64,000 nucleotides of DNA from CBDCBA01 sp965214125 (GCA_965214125.1 CBDCBA010000032.1:186001-250000); one strand, 5' to 3'; counted from the stretch's first letter, positions 50,605 through 58,953 are shown. Numbers and translations: made by a program. The notes: generated from the sequence alone by a model not told the origin.

Positions 50605-51618
50605 ATGCCCAATCGGTCCCCCGAAGCGTCGAACGAACCCGGTCCCGTCCTCGTCACCGGCGGTGCGGGATTCATCGGGTCCAACCTTGCCGCGCGACTG
50701 GCCCGCGACGGGCGGCGCGTCGTCATCGCCGACACCTTCGCGACGGGCGACTGGCACAACTGCATCGAGCCGCTGAAGGTCGGGGCGGACGTGGTGACGC
50801 TCGCCGACCCGCTCGACCTGGGTGGGCTGTGGCGGCACGGGCCCTTCGACGTGATCTACCACCAGGCGGCCATCACGGGCGTGGTGGCCGCGGACGGCTC
50901 GGCCGACGTCTCGCCCAAGGCGACGCGGCGGATGCTGAGCAACAATGTCGAGCAGTTCCGCCTGGTCCTCGACCACGCCGCCGACACCGGGGCGGCCGTC
51001 GTCTGGGCGAGCAGTTGCAGCCTCTACGGTCGCGGCCCGGTGCCGATGAAGGAGTCGGCCGAACCCGACCCGCTCAACATCTACGCCTTCAGCAAGCTCG
51101 CGAAGGAACAGCTCGCCAGGCGAAACGCACCGCGGCTGAAGCACCCGATCGTCGGCCTGCGCTACAGCAACGTCTACGGCCCCGGCGAGGATCACAAGGG
51201 GCCGCTCGCGTCGATGCCGCACAAGCTCGCCAAGCAGATGCGCGACGGCCAACGCCCGCGTATCTTCGAGCACGGTCAGCAGCGGCGTGACTTCGTCTAC
51301 GTCGATGACGCCGTTGCCGCCAACCTCGCCGCCACGGATGCGATCTTCGCCGGCCGGCTTCAGCAGGGCCGGGCCTACAGCGTCAACGCCGGGGCGGGGC
51401 GGTCGTGGACGTTCAACGAGGTGGTCGACGAGCTCAACCGCGTCCTCGGCACCGACCTTTCGCCCGATTACTTCCCGAACCCGTACGACTTCACGCAGGA
51501 CCACACGGAGACGGACCAATCCCTCGCCCGCGAGACGATCGGCTACGAGCCGGCGTTCGACTTGGCGCGCGGCCTCGACGCCTACGCGAAGAGCGGCAAA
51601 TTGGGAACGTCGGCGTAG
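50605..51618 (+). CDS. hldD: ADP-glyceromanno-heptose 6-epimerase-like protein
   Basis: A 337-aa extended SDR. NAD motif Gly-Gly-Ala-Gly-Phe-Ile-Gly-Ser-Asn, catalytic Tyr-Ala-Phe-Ser-Lys, and the HldD-type segment Asn-Val-Tyr-Gly-Pro-Gly-Glu-Asp-His-Lys-Gly-Pro-Leu-Ala-Ser followed by Gln-Gln-Arg-Arg-Asp-Phe-Val-Tyr-Val-Asp-Asp. It would make ADP-L-glycero-D-manno-heptose for LPS core, matching LptE and BamD in this genome. ATG at 50605 is used rather than TTG at 50593. Its TAG stop lies in a palindromic repeat. Confidence 0.82.
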   Translation: MPNRSPEASNEPGPVLVTGGAGFIGSNLAARLARDGRRVVIADTFATGDWHNCIEPLKVGADVVTLADPLDLGGLWRHGPFDVIYHQAAITGVVAADGSADVSPKATRRMLSNNVEQFRLVLDHAADTGAAVVWASSCSLYGRGPVPMKESAEPDPLNIYAFSKLAKEQLARRNAPRLKHPIVGLRYSNVYGPGEDHKGPLASMPHKLAKQMRDGQRPRIFEHGQQRRDFVYVDDAVAANLAATDAIFAGRLQQGRAYSVNAGAGRSWTFNEVVDELNRVLGTDLSPDYFPNPYDFTQDHTETDQSLARETIGYEPAFDLARGLDAYAKSGKLGTSA

Positions 51619-51682
51619 GGTGGGATTCATCCCACCATCCGAACGGCGATTTAAATCGGAGGTGGGATCAATCCCACCCTAC
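51615..51682. repeat. GTAGGGTGGG palindrome pair, family C, copy 2
   Basis: GTAGGGTGGGATTCATCCCACC (left) and GGTGGGATCAATCCCACCCTAC (right) are inverted copies at 51615-51636 and 51661-51682. The left copy supplies the TAG stop of hldD (51616-51618); the right copy supplies the TAG stop of the convergent sulfotransferase (51681-51679). Bidirectional terminator by position. Confidence 0.8.
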
Positions 51683-52548
51683 TGGTCCCACATCGTCAGG
51701 TCGCGGCCGAGGAACGTGGCGAGTTCGCGGTTGGGTTCGCGGAAGCGCTCCAGGAGCGCCATGCGCGTGCTGTCGCGCATCGGCTGCGGCGTGGTTTGGG
51801 CCCGCACCTTCTGGCCGAACGGCGACCGCTCGATCAGCCAGTAGCCGGCGCGCTTGATCGGGGCCGGCGTCATCTCCGCCAGCGCCAACGCGCCGGGCAC
51901 GCGGCCGAGCGTTCCACGCAGCCGGCCGTGAACAAAGGGGCGGCTCGATCGCTCGTTGGCCTTCTCCGCGCCCTCGGCCGTCAGGTCGGTTGGGGCGAGG
52001 CCGAGGTGTTCCTGCACCTGGTTCATCACGCCTGCCGGATTTCGCTTCAGGTCATCGAGGGTGACGATCAGGAACTGCTCCCGCCGAATGCCGCGGTCGA
52101 GGTAACGCTGCAACTGCATCAGGTAGAGTGAGCAGTCGACGTAAATCGCGTCGTCGGCCAACGCCTGCTCGAAGGTCTTGTCGAGCCCGAAGCGGCTGAC
52201 GTGGTGGCCGTAGTGGCTGAAGGTCCGCTCGACGGGGTGCCGCAGGATGTAGACGAAGCGGGCGTCGGGCAGGTGCTCGGCGATGCGGCTGGCGGCGTCC
52301 TCGGTGTGGGGCCAGCGCGTGTACGTGGTGCTGGCTTCGCCGGCCAGCTTCTCGTCGCCGGCGTCACGGAAGAGCTTTTTGTACCAGTCGAAGCCTTTGG
52401 CCCACACGTCGCCGCGGCTGAAGAACTCGGGCTCTTTCGGCTCGCTCATCACGACCGACGGATGCTTGCACAGGTACTGGTACAGCGTGGTCGTCCCCGC
52501 CTTGGCGGCGCCGACGATAAGGAAGTCTGGGAGGCGAGGCTGGGGCAT
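51679..52548 (-). CDS. PAPS-dependent sulfotransferase
   Basis: A 289-aa sulfotransferase. The 5'-phosphosulfate loop Gly-Ala-Ala-Lys-Ala-Gly-Thr-Thr-Thr-Leu is at about 12-21, and the 3'-phosphate site Tyr-Ile-Leu-Arg-His-Pro-Val-Glu-Arg-Thr-Phe-Ser-His-Tyr follows. These are the two PAPS-binding motifs of carbohydrate sulfotransferases. Start chosen at Met-Pro-Gln-Pro-Arg; an upstream Met at 52596 exists. It sits in one minus-strand block with the PAPS-making genes, so sulfation of a surface polysaccharide is the likely job. Its TAG stop is repeat-supplied. Confidence 0.87.
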   Translation of the reverse strand: MPQPRLPDFLIVGAAKAGTTTLYQYLCKHPSVVMSEPKEPEFFSRGDVWAKGFDWYKKLFRDAGDEKLAGEASTTYTRWPHTEDAASRIAEHLPDARFVYILRHPVERTFSHYGHHVSRFGLDKTFEQALADDAIYVDCSLYLMQLQRYLDRGIRREQFLIVTLDDLKRNPAGVMNQVQEHLGLAPTDLTAEGAEKANERSSRPFVHGRLRGTLGRVPGALALAEMTPAPIKRAGYWLIERSPFGQKVRAQTTPQPMRDSTRMALLERFREPNRELATFLGRDLTMWDQ

Positions 52549-52621
52549 GGGCGAGCAGGCGGTATTCGTATCGACGCGGTCGCGCCCGGTCTTCAAGCAC
52601 GCCCTGATTTACCGAAAATGT

Positions 52622-52648
52622 CGATAACCGCGTTGCGTCGCGGCTATC
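52622..52648. repeat. hairpin with 17-mer CGCGTTGCGTCGCGGCT
   Basis: GATA-A-CCGCG pairs with CGCGG-C-TATC around TTGCGT. The same 17-mer (52629-52645) is at 37201-37217 and inverted at 37146-37162. The TAG stop of the flippase gene (52646-52644) lies within it. Confidence 0.7.
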
Positions 52649-54119
52649 GCGCGTCGACCGGAGCGACGTTCGCCGTGGCGCGATGCAGCCGAAGCCGCCG
52701 GGCGATGCCGAAGTTCAGCCGCGTGTCGACGAGGTAGAGCCCGATCCCCAGCGCCGCCACGCTCGCCACCGCCGACAATGCCGTCAGCCAGATCGACCGC
52801 CCCGGCACCAGCAGCGGGGCGGCAGCGAGGGCGAGCAGGGCAAAGACTTCCAGCGTCGGCGCGAGCGTGAGGGCGAGGGGCTTTTTCAGCGACCACCGCA
52901 TCATCGCCGCCGCCGTCACCATCGCCGCCACCTCGCCGGCCAGGCCGATCAGGGCAATCCAGATGATCGGCCACTGCTCGTACGCGAACAACGCAGCCGG
53001 GGCGACGAAGGCGACGCGCACGATGTTGCAGACGAGCATGTTGATCGTGTCGCCCGCGCTCATGGCCGCCTGATTCGGGGCGACGCGCAGCATGCGGATC
53101 GCCGCCCGGACCGTCACCACGCCGAGCAAGGCCAAGGCGGAGAGGTATTCGCTGCCGAAGATCCAAAGCACCGCCGGCCCCGCCAGCAGCAGGCCGGCGG
53201 CGTAGGCGACGCACATGCCGCCGACGCCCTGGATCACGGCCTTGTACCGGCGGTTGAACGCCTGCTCATCCTTCACCACGCTCGCCAGGATTGGCAGCGA
53301 CAGCGAGGCGACGACCTTCGTCGCCACCAGCGCCGGCACGGTGGCGATTTGAAGCGCGACGGTGTAGTCGGCCAGTTCTTCCGGCGCGTAGGCGGCCATG
53401 ACGAAGAGGCGGTCGCCGTGGAAGATCGCCGCCAGCAGAATACCGCTGCCCATCAGCGGCAGGCTGAACTTCAGGGCACGCTTGAGAATCTCCTTGTCCC
53501 ACGCGAAGCGGAACGGCCGCCGGGCGACGAGAAAACTCGCGAGGCTCATGCCAACCATCTGCCCGAGGACGGCCCAGAGCATCGCCGTGTGGTGCCGCGT
53601 GTACCACGCCAGCGGCACCGCGATTGCCGTTGCCAGCAGTTGCCCGGCGAGGGCGACGTGAACGCTCGGCATGAACTTGAGCTTCCGCTGCACGCGGGCG
53701 TAGTCGAGGTGCTTGAGCCCGCTCAGCACCGGCGCCAGCGCCAGCAGTTGGAACGCCCACAGGCTTTGCGGCGCGTTCGCCAGCGACGCCAGCGGCCCCG
53801 CGACGCCGAACATGAGCAGGCCGAGCCCGATCCCGCGGACGCTCTGCATCAGGTGGAGCGTCGCCTGCATGCGCGGCCGGTTGCCATCGCTCGCCTGCAC
53901 GATCTGGCGGTCGGCGCCGGTGTCGCTGAGCATTTCCAGCAGCGACGCGACAAGGCTGAACGTCGCGGCGATGCCGAACTCCGTTTTGTCGAGCAGCCGC
54001 GCGAGGATGACGAGTCGGACCATGCCGATCGCCTGCGCCCCCGCGTTGCCGCCGGCGAGGGCGACAAGGCTGCCGAGGATGTTGCGCTTGCTCGGCAAAG
54101 CGGGAGGGCCGGGTTCCAC
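52644..54119 (-). CDS. Wzx-like polysaccharide flippase
   Basis: A ~490-aa MATE/Wzx-fold membrane protein with about 12 helices. It matches lipopolysaccharide/O-antigen flippases such as RfbX by length, an N-terminal Ala-Gly-Gly-Asn-Ala-Gly-Ala-Gln-Ala-Ile-Gly, and the early Ile-Ala-Ala-Thr-Phe-Ser-Leu-Val-Ala-Ser-Leu-Leu. It would flip undecaprenyl-linked glycans across the inner membrane. Start is uncertain: the GTG at 54119 lies in a palindrome arm, and TTG at 54098 is an alternative that gives a cleaner N-terminus. Confidence 0.85.
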   Translation of the reverse strand: MEPGPPALPSKRNILGSLVALAGGNAGAQAIGMVRLVILARLLDKTEFGIAATFSLVASLLEMLSDTGADRQIVQASDGNRPRMQATLHLMQSVRGIGLGLLMFGVAGPLASLANAPQSLWAFQLLALAPVLSGLKHLDYARVQRKLKFMPSVHVALAGQLLATAIAVPLAWYTRHHTAMLWAVLGQMVGMSLASFLVARRPFRFAWDKEILKRALKFSLPLMGSGILLAAIFHGDRLFVMAAYAPEELADYTVALQIATVPALVATKVVASLSLPILASVVKDEQAFNRRYKAVIQGVGGMCVAYAAGLLLAGPAVLWIFGSEYLSALALLGVVTVRAAIRMLRVAPNQAAMSAGDTINMLVCNIVRVAFVAPAALFAYEQWPIIWIALIGLAGEVAAMVTAAAMMRWSLKKPLALTLAPTLEVFALLALAAAPLLVPGRSIWLTALSAVASVAALGIGLYLVDTRLNFGIARRLRLHRATANVAPVDAR

Positions 54120-54179
54120 CCCGGCCTCTGGACGAACGTCAACGGATATCCGTGGCCGGGGTGGAACCCGGCCCTCCCG
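54101..54179. repeat. 26-bp perfect palindrome at the flippase start
   Basis: Arms of 26 bases (54101-54126 and 54154-54179) pair perfectly over a 27-base loop. The left arm includes the annotated GTG of the flippase; the right arm ends one base before the TGA of the DUF2061 gene. Confidence 0.75.
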
Positions 54180-54518
54180 TCAGGCGCGGCGCCCGAACTG
54201 GATGCGGGCCCACATGCGTTCGTGGAAGTAGTAGAGCAACAGCTTGTTGGGCACCTCGAGCCCGGCGATGATCGACGCGGCCTTCATTGCGCTGCCGGTG
54301 CCCTCGACGCCGACGAAGTACATCACCAGGAACGACAGGATCAGCGTGTCGATCGAGGCGATGATTCGCCAACTGAACGTCTTGGCGATCGAGCGCGACG
54401 CTTTCTCCGCCGGCTGCGCCTTGGGCTCGGCCTCGGCGTAGTCGAGCGACCGCCCCTCGACGGGCTCGTTCGCGGAAACCTGGGTTGACGTGGTGGGCGG
54501 ATTCACGAGTTGCATCAT
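54180..54518 (-). CDS. DUF2061 membrane protein
   Basis: A 112-aa protein of the DUF2061 family: Ser-Ile-Ala-Lys-Thr-Phe-Ser-Trp-Arg-Ile-Ile-Ala-Ser-Ile-Asp-Thr at the first TM, a second hydrophobic segment, and the C-terminal Lys-Leu-Leu-Leu-Tyr-Tyr-Phe-His-Glu-Arg-Met-Trp. The first 45 residues are Pro/Glu-rich. Its ATG overlaps the cysNC stop (ATGATG), so it is translated with it. DUF2061 genes are often linked to sulfate-activation genes and may act in sulfate handling at the membrane; the function is not proven. Confidence 0.85.
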   Translation of the reverse strand: MMQLVNPPTTSTQVSANEPVEGRSLDYAEAEPKAQPAEKASRSIAKTFSWRIIASIDTLILSFLVMYFVGVEGTGSAMKAASIIAGLEVPNKLLLYYFHERMWARIQFGRRA

Positions 54519-56521
54519 TCTCCCGTCGCATCGGCCTTTGTCGGCAGGAGCTTGCGGTCGCGCAGCAGATTCATGATCTGCGTCACGCTCTCGGCCACGT
54601 CGGCAGAGGATGTGTCGAGCGTCAGGTCCGCCGTCGCCGGCGGCTCGAACGGGGCGGTCACGCCGGTGAACTGCTCGAACTCGCCCGCCTCCGCCTGCTC
54701 GTAGACGCCGCCCGAGCGACTGCGGATCGTCGCGTCGTCGGCCTTGAGGAAGACCTCGACAAACCCGCCGGCCCCGACGGTCTGCGTCAGGCGGTCGCGT
54801 GCCTTCACGCGGTCGGCCTCGAACGGGCTGATGAAGGCGCACACCGTGAACAGGCCCGCGTCGCAGAGCAGCTTGGCGGCCTCGGCGGCGCGGCGGCTGT
54901 TCTCGCTGCGGTCGTCGCCGCTGAAGCTCAAATCGCTCGACAACGCCCCGCGCAGGTTCCCGCCGTCGAGCACCGCGCCCGTCAGGCCGGCGTCGAACAG
55001 GGCCCGCTCCAGGGCGTAGGCGATCGTCGTCTTTCCACTACCTTTCAGGCCCGTCAGCCAGACGCATAGCGGGCGGTGGCCCAGCCGCGCCTGGCGCTCG
55101 GCGGCACCGACCTGGCTCTCGTGCGCGTGAACCGGCGCCCGCGGCCGGCGGCGGCGGTCGGCCTTGCCGGCGTTATCGCTCGGGTGCAGGCCCGCCCCCG
55201 AACTGCTTTCGCGGTCCAGGATCATGCCGGCGCCAACGGTCGTGTGGCTCTGGCGGTCGACGACGATGAAGGCGCCCGTCTGGCGATTCTTGCTGTAGGC
55301 GTCGTACGCGAGCGGCCGGGCTGTCTCGATCTCCACGCGGCCGATCTCGTTCAGGCCGAGCTCCTGGGCGTCGTGCTGGCGGAGCGTGTTGACGTCGACG
55401 CGGTAGCGCAGGCGGCCGATTTCCGCCGGAACCTCGCGGGTGCAGTGCTTGATCAGGTACTGCCGCCCCGGCCGCATCGCGTCGGCCTCCATCCAGACGA
55501 GCATCGCCTCGAACTTGTTGCCCACGCGCGGCACGTTGCCGGACGGCGCGATCACGTCGCCGCGGCTGATGTCGATCTCGTCGGTCAGCGTCACGCAAAC
55601 CGCCGCGCCCGCGGCGGCCTCGTCGACCGCCTCGGCGCCGGGGCCCAGGACTTCCTTGACGGTGCTGCGCGTGCCGCTGGGCAGGGCGACCACCGACTCG
55701 CCGGGCCGGATGATGCCGCTGGCAACGGTGCCCATGTACCCGCGGAACGTGCGGTCGGGCCGGCTGACGTACTGCACGGGCAGCCGCATGTCGACCAGGT
55801 TGCGGTCGCCGGCGATGTGGACGTCTTCGAGGTGCCGCAAGAGCGGCGTGCCGCCGTACCAGGGCATGTGCTGCGTCGCCTCGGTCACGTTCTCGCCGGC
55901 GAGGGCGCTCATGGGGATGAACGCCACGTCGCCGAAGCCTAGGCGGGCGGAGAAGTCGGTGAAGTCCTGGCGAATTCGCCGGAAAACGGCTTCGTCGTAG
56001 TCGACAAGGTCCATCTTGTTGATGGCGACGACGATGTGCTTGATGCCCAGCAGCGACGCGAGGAAGGCGTGGCGGCGGGTCTGGACGATCACGCCCTTAC
56101 TGGCGTCGACGAGCAGGATCGCCAGGTTCGCCGTGCTGGCGCCGGTGACCATGTTGCGCGTGTACTGCTCGTGGCCGGGCGAGTCGGCGATGATGAACTT
56201 GCGCCGCGGCGTGGAGAAGTAGCGGTAGGCGACGTCGATGGTGATGCCCTGCTCGCGCTCGGCCTTGAGGCCGTCGGTGACGAGGGCAAGGTCAATGTTG
56301 CCGCCGGTCGTGCCGACGGTCTTGCTCGCCTTCTCGACGGCGGCGAGCTGGTCCTCGTAGATGCCCTTGCTCTCGAACAGCAGGCGTCCGATGAGCGTGC
56401 TCTTGCCGTCGTCGACGCTGCCGCAGGTGACAAAGCGGAGCAGATCCTTCTGCTCGGTTTCGGCGAGCAGTTGAGCGGCAAAGCCTTCGGTGGCCTCGGG
56501 GTAGGTGGTGGTGTCAGGCAT
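54515..56521 (-). CDS. cysNC: bifunctional CysN/CysC: sulfate adenylyltransferase GTPase with divergent APS kinase domain
   Basis: A 668-aa fusion. CysN GTPase: P-loop Gly-Ser-Val-Asp-Asp-Gly-Lys-Ser-Thr (34-42), Asp-Ser-Pro-Gly-His-Glu, Asn-Lys-Met-Asp-Leu. With CysD it makes APS. Residues ~485-668 are a CysC fold with P-loop Leu-Lys-Gly-Ser-Gly-Lys-Thr-Thr, but its Asp-Gly-Asp-Asn is Asp-Gly-Gly-Asn and the usual Arg-Asp-Pro-Lys-Gly-Leu-Tyr is Ser-Arg-Ser-Gly-Gly-Val-Tyr. This domain may be inactive or regulatory; a canonical CysC follows at 58321. ATG at 56521 or 56527; both overlap the toxin gene's stop. Confidence 0.92.
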   Translation of the reverse strand: MPDTTTYPEATEGFAAQLLAETEQKDLLRFVTCGSVDDGKSTLIGRLLFESKGIYEDQLAAVEKASKTVGTTGGNIDLALVTDGLKAEREQGITIDVAYRYFSTPRRKFIIADSPGHEQYTRNMVTGASTANLAILLVDASKGVIVQTRRHAFLASLLGIKHIVVAINKMDLVDYDEAVFRRIRQDFTDFSARLGFGDVAFIPMSALAGENVTEATQHMPWYGGTPLLRHLEDVHIAGDRNLVDMRLPVQYVSRPDRTFRGYMGTVASGIIRPGESVVALPSGTRSTVKEVLGPGAEAVDEAAAGAAVCVTLTDEIDISRGDVIAPSGNVPRVGNKFEAMLVWMEADAMRPGRQYLIKHCTREVPAEIGRLRYRVDVNTLRQHDAQELGLNEIGRVEIETARPLAYDAYSKNRQTGAFIVVDRQSHTTVGAGMILDRESSSGAGLHPSDNAGKADRRRRPRAPVHAHESQVGAAERQARLGHRPLCVWLTGLKGSGKTTIAYALERALFDAGLTGAVLDGGNLRGALSSDLSFSGDDRSENSRRAAEAAKLLCDAGLFTVCAFISPFEADRVKARDRLTQTVGAGGFVEVFLKADDATIRSRSGGVYEQAEAGEFEQFTGVTAPFEPPATADLTLDTSSADVAESVTQIMNLLRDRKLLPTKADATGE

Positions 56522-56954
56522 TGTCATCCTTGCTATCGGCGGGATCGGCGTGCGGGTCGAACAAGGCAACGCCGGCTAGCGGAGCGGCGGCGATAAGTCG
56601 CCTGTCGAGAGTTGCCAGACGGAGTGAAGCCTTAAGCGATAGGTCAAGATAACTCGCGTCATAGAACGACAGCTCGAACCGACCCGCCAAACTCATAACG
56701 TCTCGCGACTCGGGACGCGGCTGCTCGCGAAGATCGAGCGTCAGGACTTCCTCGCGGATGAAGTCCGCCTCGGCATGACGAATGCGACGGCGCCGTAGAT
56801 TGCTCACGAGCGTGTTGTGGAACTCGTGCCACCAGATCTGTGGGACCAAACCGTGCGATGTCAGCACCGCCTCGACGGCTGAATCTGCGAGGGGTTCATC
56901 CTCATCCGGCATGTACCACGCAGCAAGCATCGAGTTGTCGATCACCAGAGCCAT
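56514..56954 (-). CDS. PIN-domain toxin, VapC-like
   Basis: A 146-aa PIN ribonuclease-fold protein. Acidic residues at the expected places: Asp6 (Val-Ile-Asp-Asn-Ser), Glu in Trp-Trp-His-Glu-Phe, Asp in Phe-Tyr-Asp-Ala-Ser-Tyr-Leu-Asp, and Asp in Ala-Thr-Leu-Asp-Arg-Arg. VapC toxins cut specific RNAs. Its antitoxin gene is 12 bases upstream and its stop overlaps the cysNC start region by several bases, so it is read through into sulfate activation genes. Confidence 0.85.
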   Translation of the reverse strand: MALVIDNSMLAAWYMPDEDEPLADSAVEAVLTSHGLVPQIWWHEFHNTLVSNLRRRRIRHAEADFIREEVLTLDLREQPRPESRDVMSLAGRFELSFYDASYLDLSLKASLRLATLDRRLIAAAPLAGVALFDPHADPADSKDDNA

Positions 56955-56966
56955 CTCGCGGCCTCC

Positions 56967-57266
56967 CTACTCGTAGCCGTGCCCCTCGTTCTTCAGGGCG
57001 ATGATCTCGTCCCGCGTCAGCCCGCGACCCTCTGCCTGAAGTTTGTGCCGAAACGCCCGTACACGAGCCATCTTCGCGGCGGCACCGGGAGGCAGGTCGG
57101 ATGTGCAGATTGAGGCGACTGCGGCAATGGGCTTGCCATCACGGGTTAGAACCAAATCTTCACCGCGTTCGATCGCGTCGAGCAGGTTCTCATACGGCAC
57201 GTCTTGCTGATTGTCGCCACGTGGGCCCAGTTCCAACACGGGTTCGTTTGAAAGTTGGCTTGCCAT
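56967..57266 (-). CDS. Phd/YefM-like antitoxin
   Basis: A 99-aa protein. Residues 30-55, Leu-Val-Leu-Thr-Arg-Asp-Gly-Lys-Pro-Ile-Ala-Ala-Val, match the Phd/YefM fold; the C-terminal half is helical and charged (Ala-Phe-Arg-His-Lys-Leu-Gln-Ala-Glu), the toxin-binding part. It would bind and silence the PIN toxin and repress the pair. The frame is open far upstream into cysD, but Met at 57266 gives a normal antitoxin length. Lies 56 bases after the cysD stop. Confidence 0.75.
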   Translation of the reverse strand: MASQLSNEPVLELGPRGDNQQDVPYENLLDAIERGEDLVLTRDGKPIAAVASICTSDLPPGAAAKMARVRAFRHKLQAEGRGLTRDEIIALKNEGHGYE

Positions 57267-57322
57267 GGGAACCCGAAGCCTAGGCCGTAGCCGAATCGCC
57301 TGCCGTGTGATCCGGCCTCGTG

Positions 57323-58294
57323 TTAGAAGTACCCTTCCTTCTTCTTCTCCTCCATGCTCCCCTCGCGGTCCTTGTCCACCGCCCGGTTCTCGCGCTCGCT
57401 GTTCCGCGCGGCCGCCACCTCGGCGACGATCTGGTCCATCGTCGTCGCGTCGCTCCGGACGGCCCCGGTGCAGATCTGGCAGCCGAGGGTGCGAAAACGG
57501 ATCATCATCTTCTCCACTGTCTCGCCCTCGTCGGGCTCCATAATGTCCTCGGCGTAAACCAACATCCCGTCGCGCTGGATCACCTTCCGCTCGGCGGCGT
57601 AGTAGAGGGGGACGATGTCGATGTTCTCGCGCTGGATGTACGCCCAGATGTCCAGCTCGGTCCAGTTGCTGATCGGGAAGCAGCGGAAGCTCTCGCCGGG
57701 GGCGTGCTTGGTGTTGTAGAGGTTCCAGAGTTCCGGCCGCTGGTTCTTGGGGTCCCACTGCTGGAACTTGTCGCGGAAGCTCAGGACGCGCTCCTTCGCG
57801 CGGCTCTTCTCCTCGTCGCGACGCGCTCCGCCGAAGGCGGCGTCGAAGCCGTGGTGCTTCAGGGCGTCGACGAGGGCCTGCCGCTTGAGCTGGTCGGCGC
57901 ACTCGGTGCAGCTCCAGCATTTCGGGCTGCGCCCCTTGGCGTCGAGGGCTTTCTCGTTCTTCCAGACGATCAGCTCCATGCCCGCCTCTTCCGCGTTGCG
58001 GTCGCGATAGGCGTACATCTCGGGGAACTTGAACGTCGTGTCGACGTGCATCAGCGGAAACGGCGGCTTGCCGGGGGCGAAGGCCTTTTTCGCCAAATGC
58101 AGCATCACGGCGCTGTCCTTGCCGACGCTGAAGAGCATCACCGGCTTCTCGCAGCCGGCGACGGTCTCGCGGATGATGTGGATGCTCTCGGCCTCGAGCT
58201 GGTCGAGGTGGCTCATCCGCCGACGGCTCAGATCGGGGCGATCCGGCTCGGAGGTCGTTGGGCTCGGGGCGGGGGCGGTCATCGTCTCGCTCAT
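57323..58294 (-). CDS. cysD: sulfate adenylyltransferase subunit 2
   Basis: A 323-aa ATP pyrophosphatase-fold enzyme. The PP-loop is Leu-Phe-Ser-Val-Gly-Lys-Asp-Ser; Met-His-Val-Asp-Thr-Thr-Phe-Lys-Phe-Pro-Glu, Phe-Asp-Ala-Ala-Phe-Gly-Gly-Ala-Arg-Arg-Asp-Glu-Glu and Pro-Ile-Ser-Asn-Trp-Thr-Glu-Leu-Asp are CysD hallmarks. It adenylates sulfate; CysN drives the reaction. Start at 58294 has AGGA upstream; an internal Met-Ser-His-Leu-Asp start would remove a disordered Pro/Ser leader. Confidence 0.95.
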   Translation of the reverse strand: MSETMTAPAPSPTTSEPDRPDLSRRRMSHLDQLEAESIHIIRETVAGCEKPVMLFSVGKDSAVMLHLAKKAFAPGKPPFPLMHVDTTFKFPEMYAYRDRNAEEAGMELIVWKNEKALDAKGRSPKCWSCTECADQLKRQALVDALKHHGFDAAFGGARRDEEKSRAKERVLSFRDKFQQWDPKNQRPELWNLYNTKHAPGESFRCFPISNWTELDIWAYIQRENIDIVPLYYAAERKVIQRDGMLVYAEDIMEPDEGETVEKMMIRFRTLGCQICTGAVRSDATTMDQIVAEVAAARNSERENRAVDKDREGSMEEKKKEGYF

Positions 58295-58320
58295 GGGGAA
58301 CATCCTTGTGGCCAACCTTG

Positions 58321-58953
58321 CTAGCCGGCACTCGTGTCGTCGGACAGCAGCCCGCGATCCTTAAGCAAATCGAGCAGGGCGGCCACTTCGTCCGACAACG
58401 TCATCTGATCGGTTCTCAGCACCAATTCGGGCAACTCGGGGGCCTCGTACGGATCGCTGATGCCCGTGAAACTCGCAATTTCGCCGGCGCGGGCCTTCTT
58501 GTACAGGCCCTTGGGGTCGCGTCGCTCGGCCTCATCGATTGGCACGTCGATGTGAACCTCCAGGAACGGCAGACCAGCGTCTTCGTGGATCGACCGGGCG
58601 CGGTCGCGGTCCGCACGGTAGGGGCTGATAAAGCAGACCACCGCCACCAAGCCGGCGTCGGCGAAGAGCTTGGCCACCTCGCCCACGCGGCGGATGTTCT
58701 CGACGCGGTCGGCGGCGCTGAACGTCAGGCCGGCGTTGAGCCCCAGGCGCACGTTGTCGCCGTCGAGCCGGTACGCCGGCCGGCCGCGCTCAAGCAAGGC
58801 CCGCTCGAGCGCGACGGCCACCGTGCTCTTGCCGCTGCCGGACAGGCCGGTCATCCAGACGGTTCCGCCACGACCGCCGAGCAGTTTGGCCCGATCCTCG
58901 GCCGTCACTTCGCCGGCGTGGAAGACGATGTTCTCGTTCGACGTCTCAGGCAA
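58321..58953 (-). CDS. cysC: adenylylsulfate kinase
   Basis: A 210-aa canonical APS kinase: P-loop Gly-Leu-Ser-Gly-Ser-Gly-Lys-Ser-Thr, Leu-Asp-Gly-Asp-Asn-Val-Arg, Asp-Arg-Val-Glu-Asn-Ile-Arg-Arg, and Arg-Arg-Asp-Pro-Lys-Gly-Leu-Tyr-Lys-Lys-Ala. It makes PAPS from APS. All hallmarks missing from the CysNC fused domain are present here. It starts inside the 3' end of cysQ (8-base overlap). Preceding cysD by 26 bases, it is clearly in the same operon. Confidence 0.95.
   Translation of the reverse strand: MPETSNENIVFHAGEVTAEDRAKLLGGRGGTVWMTGLSGSGKSTVAVALERALLERGRPAYRLDGDNVRLGLNAGLTFSAADRVENIRRVGEVAKLFADAGLVAVVCFISPYRADRDRARSIHEDAGLPFLEVHIDVPIDEAERRDPKGLYKKARAGEIASFTGISDPYEAPELPELVLRTDQMTLSDEVAALLDLLKDRGLLSDDTSAG

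Noticed and set aside
51615..51682. Attachment site of an integrated element
   Set aside because: The repeats are inverted, not direct, and there is no tRNA, integrase or gene-content change around them.
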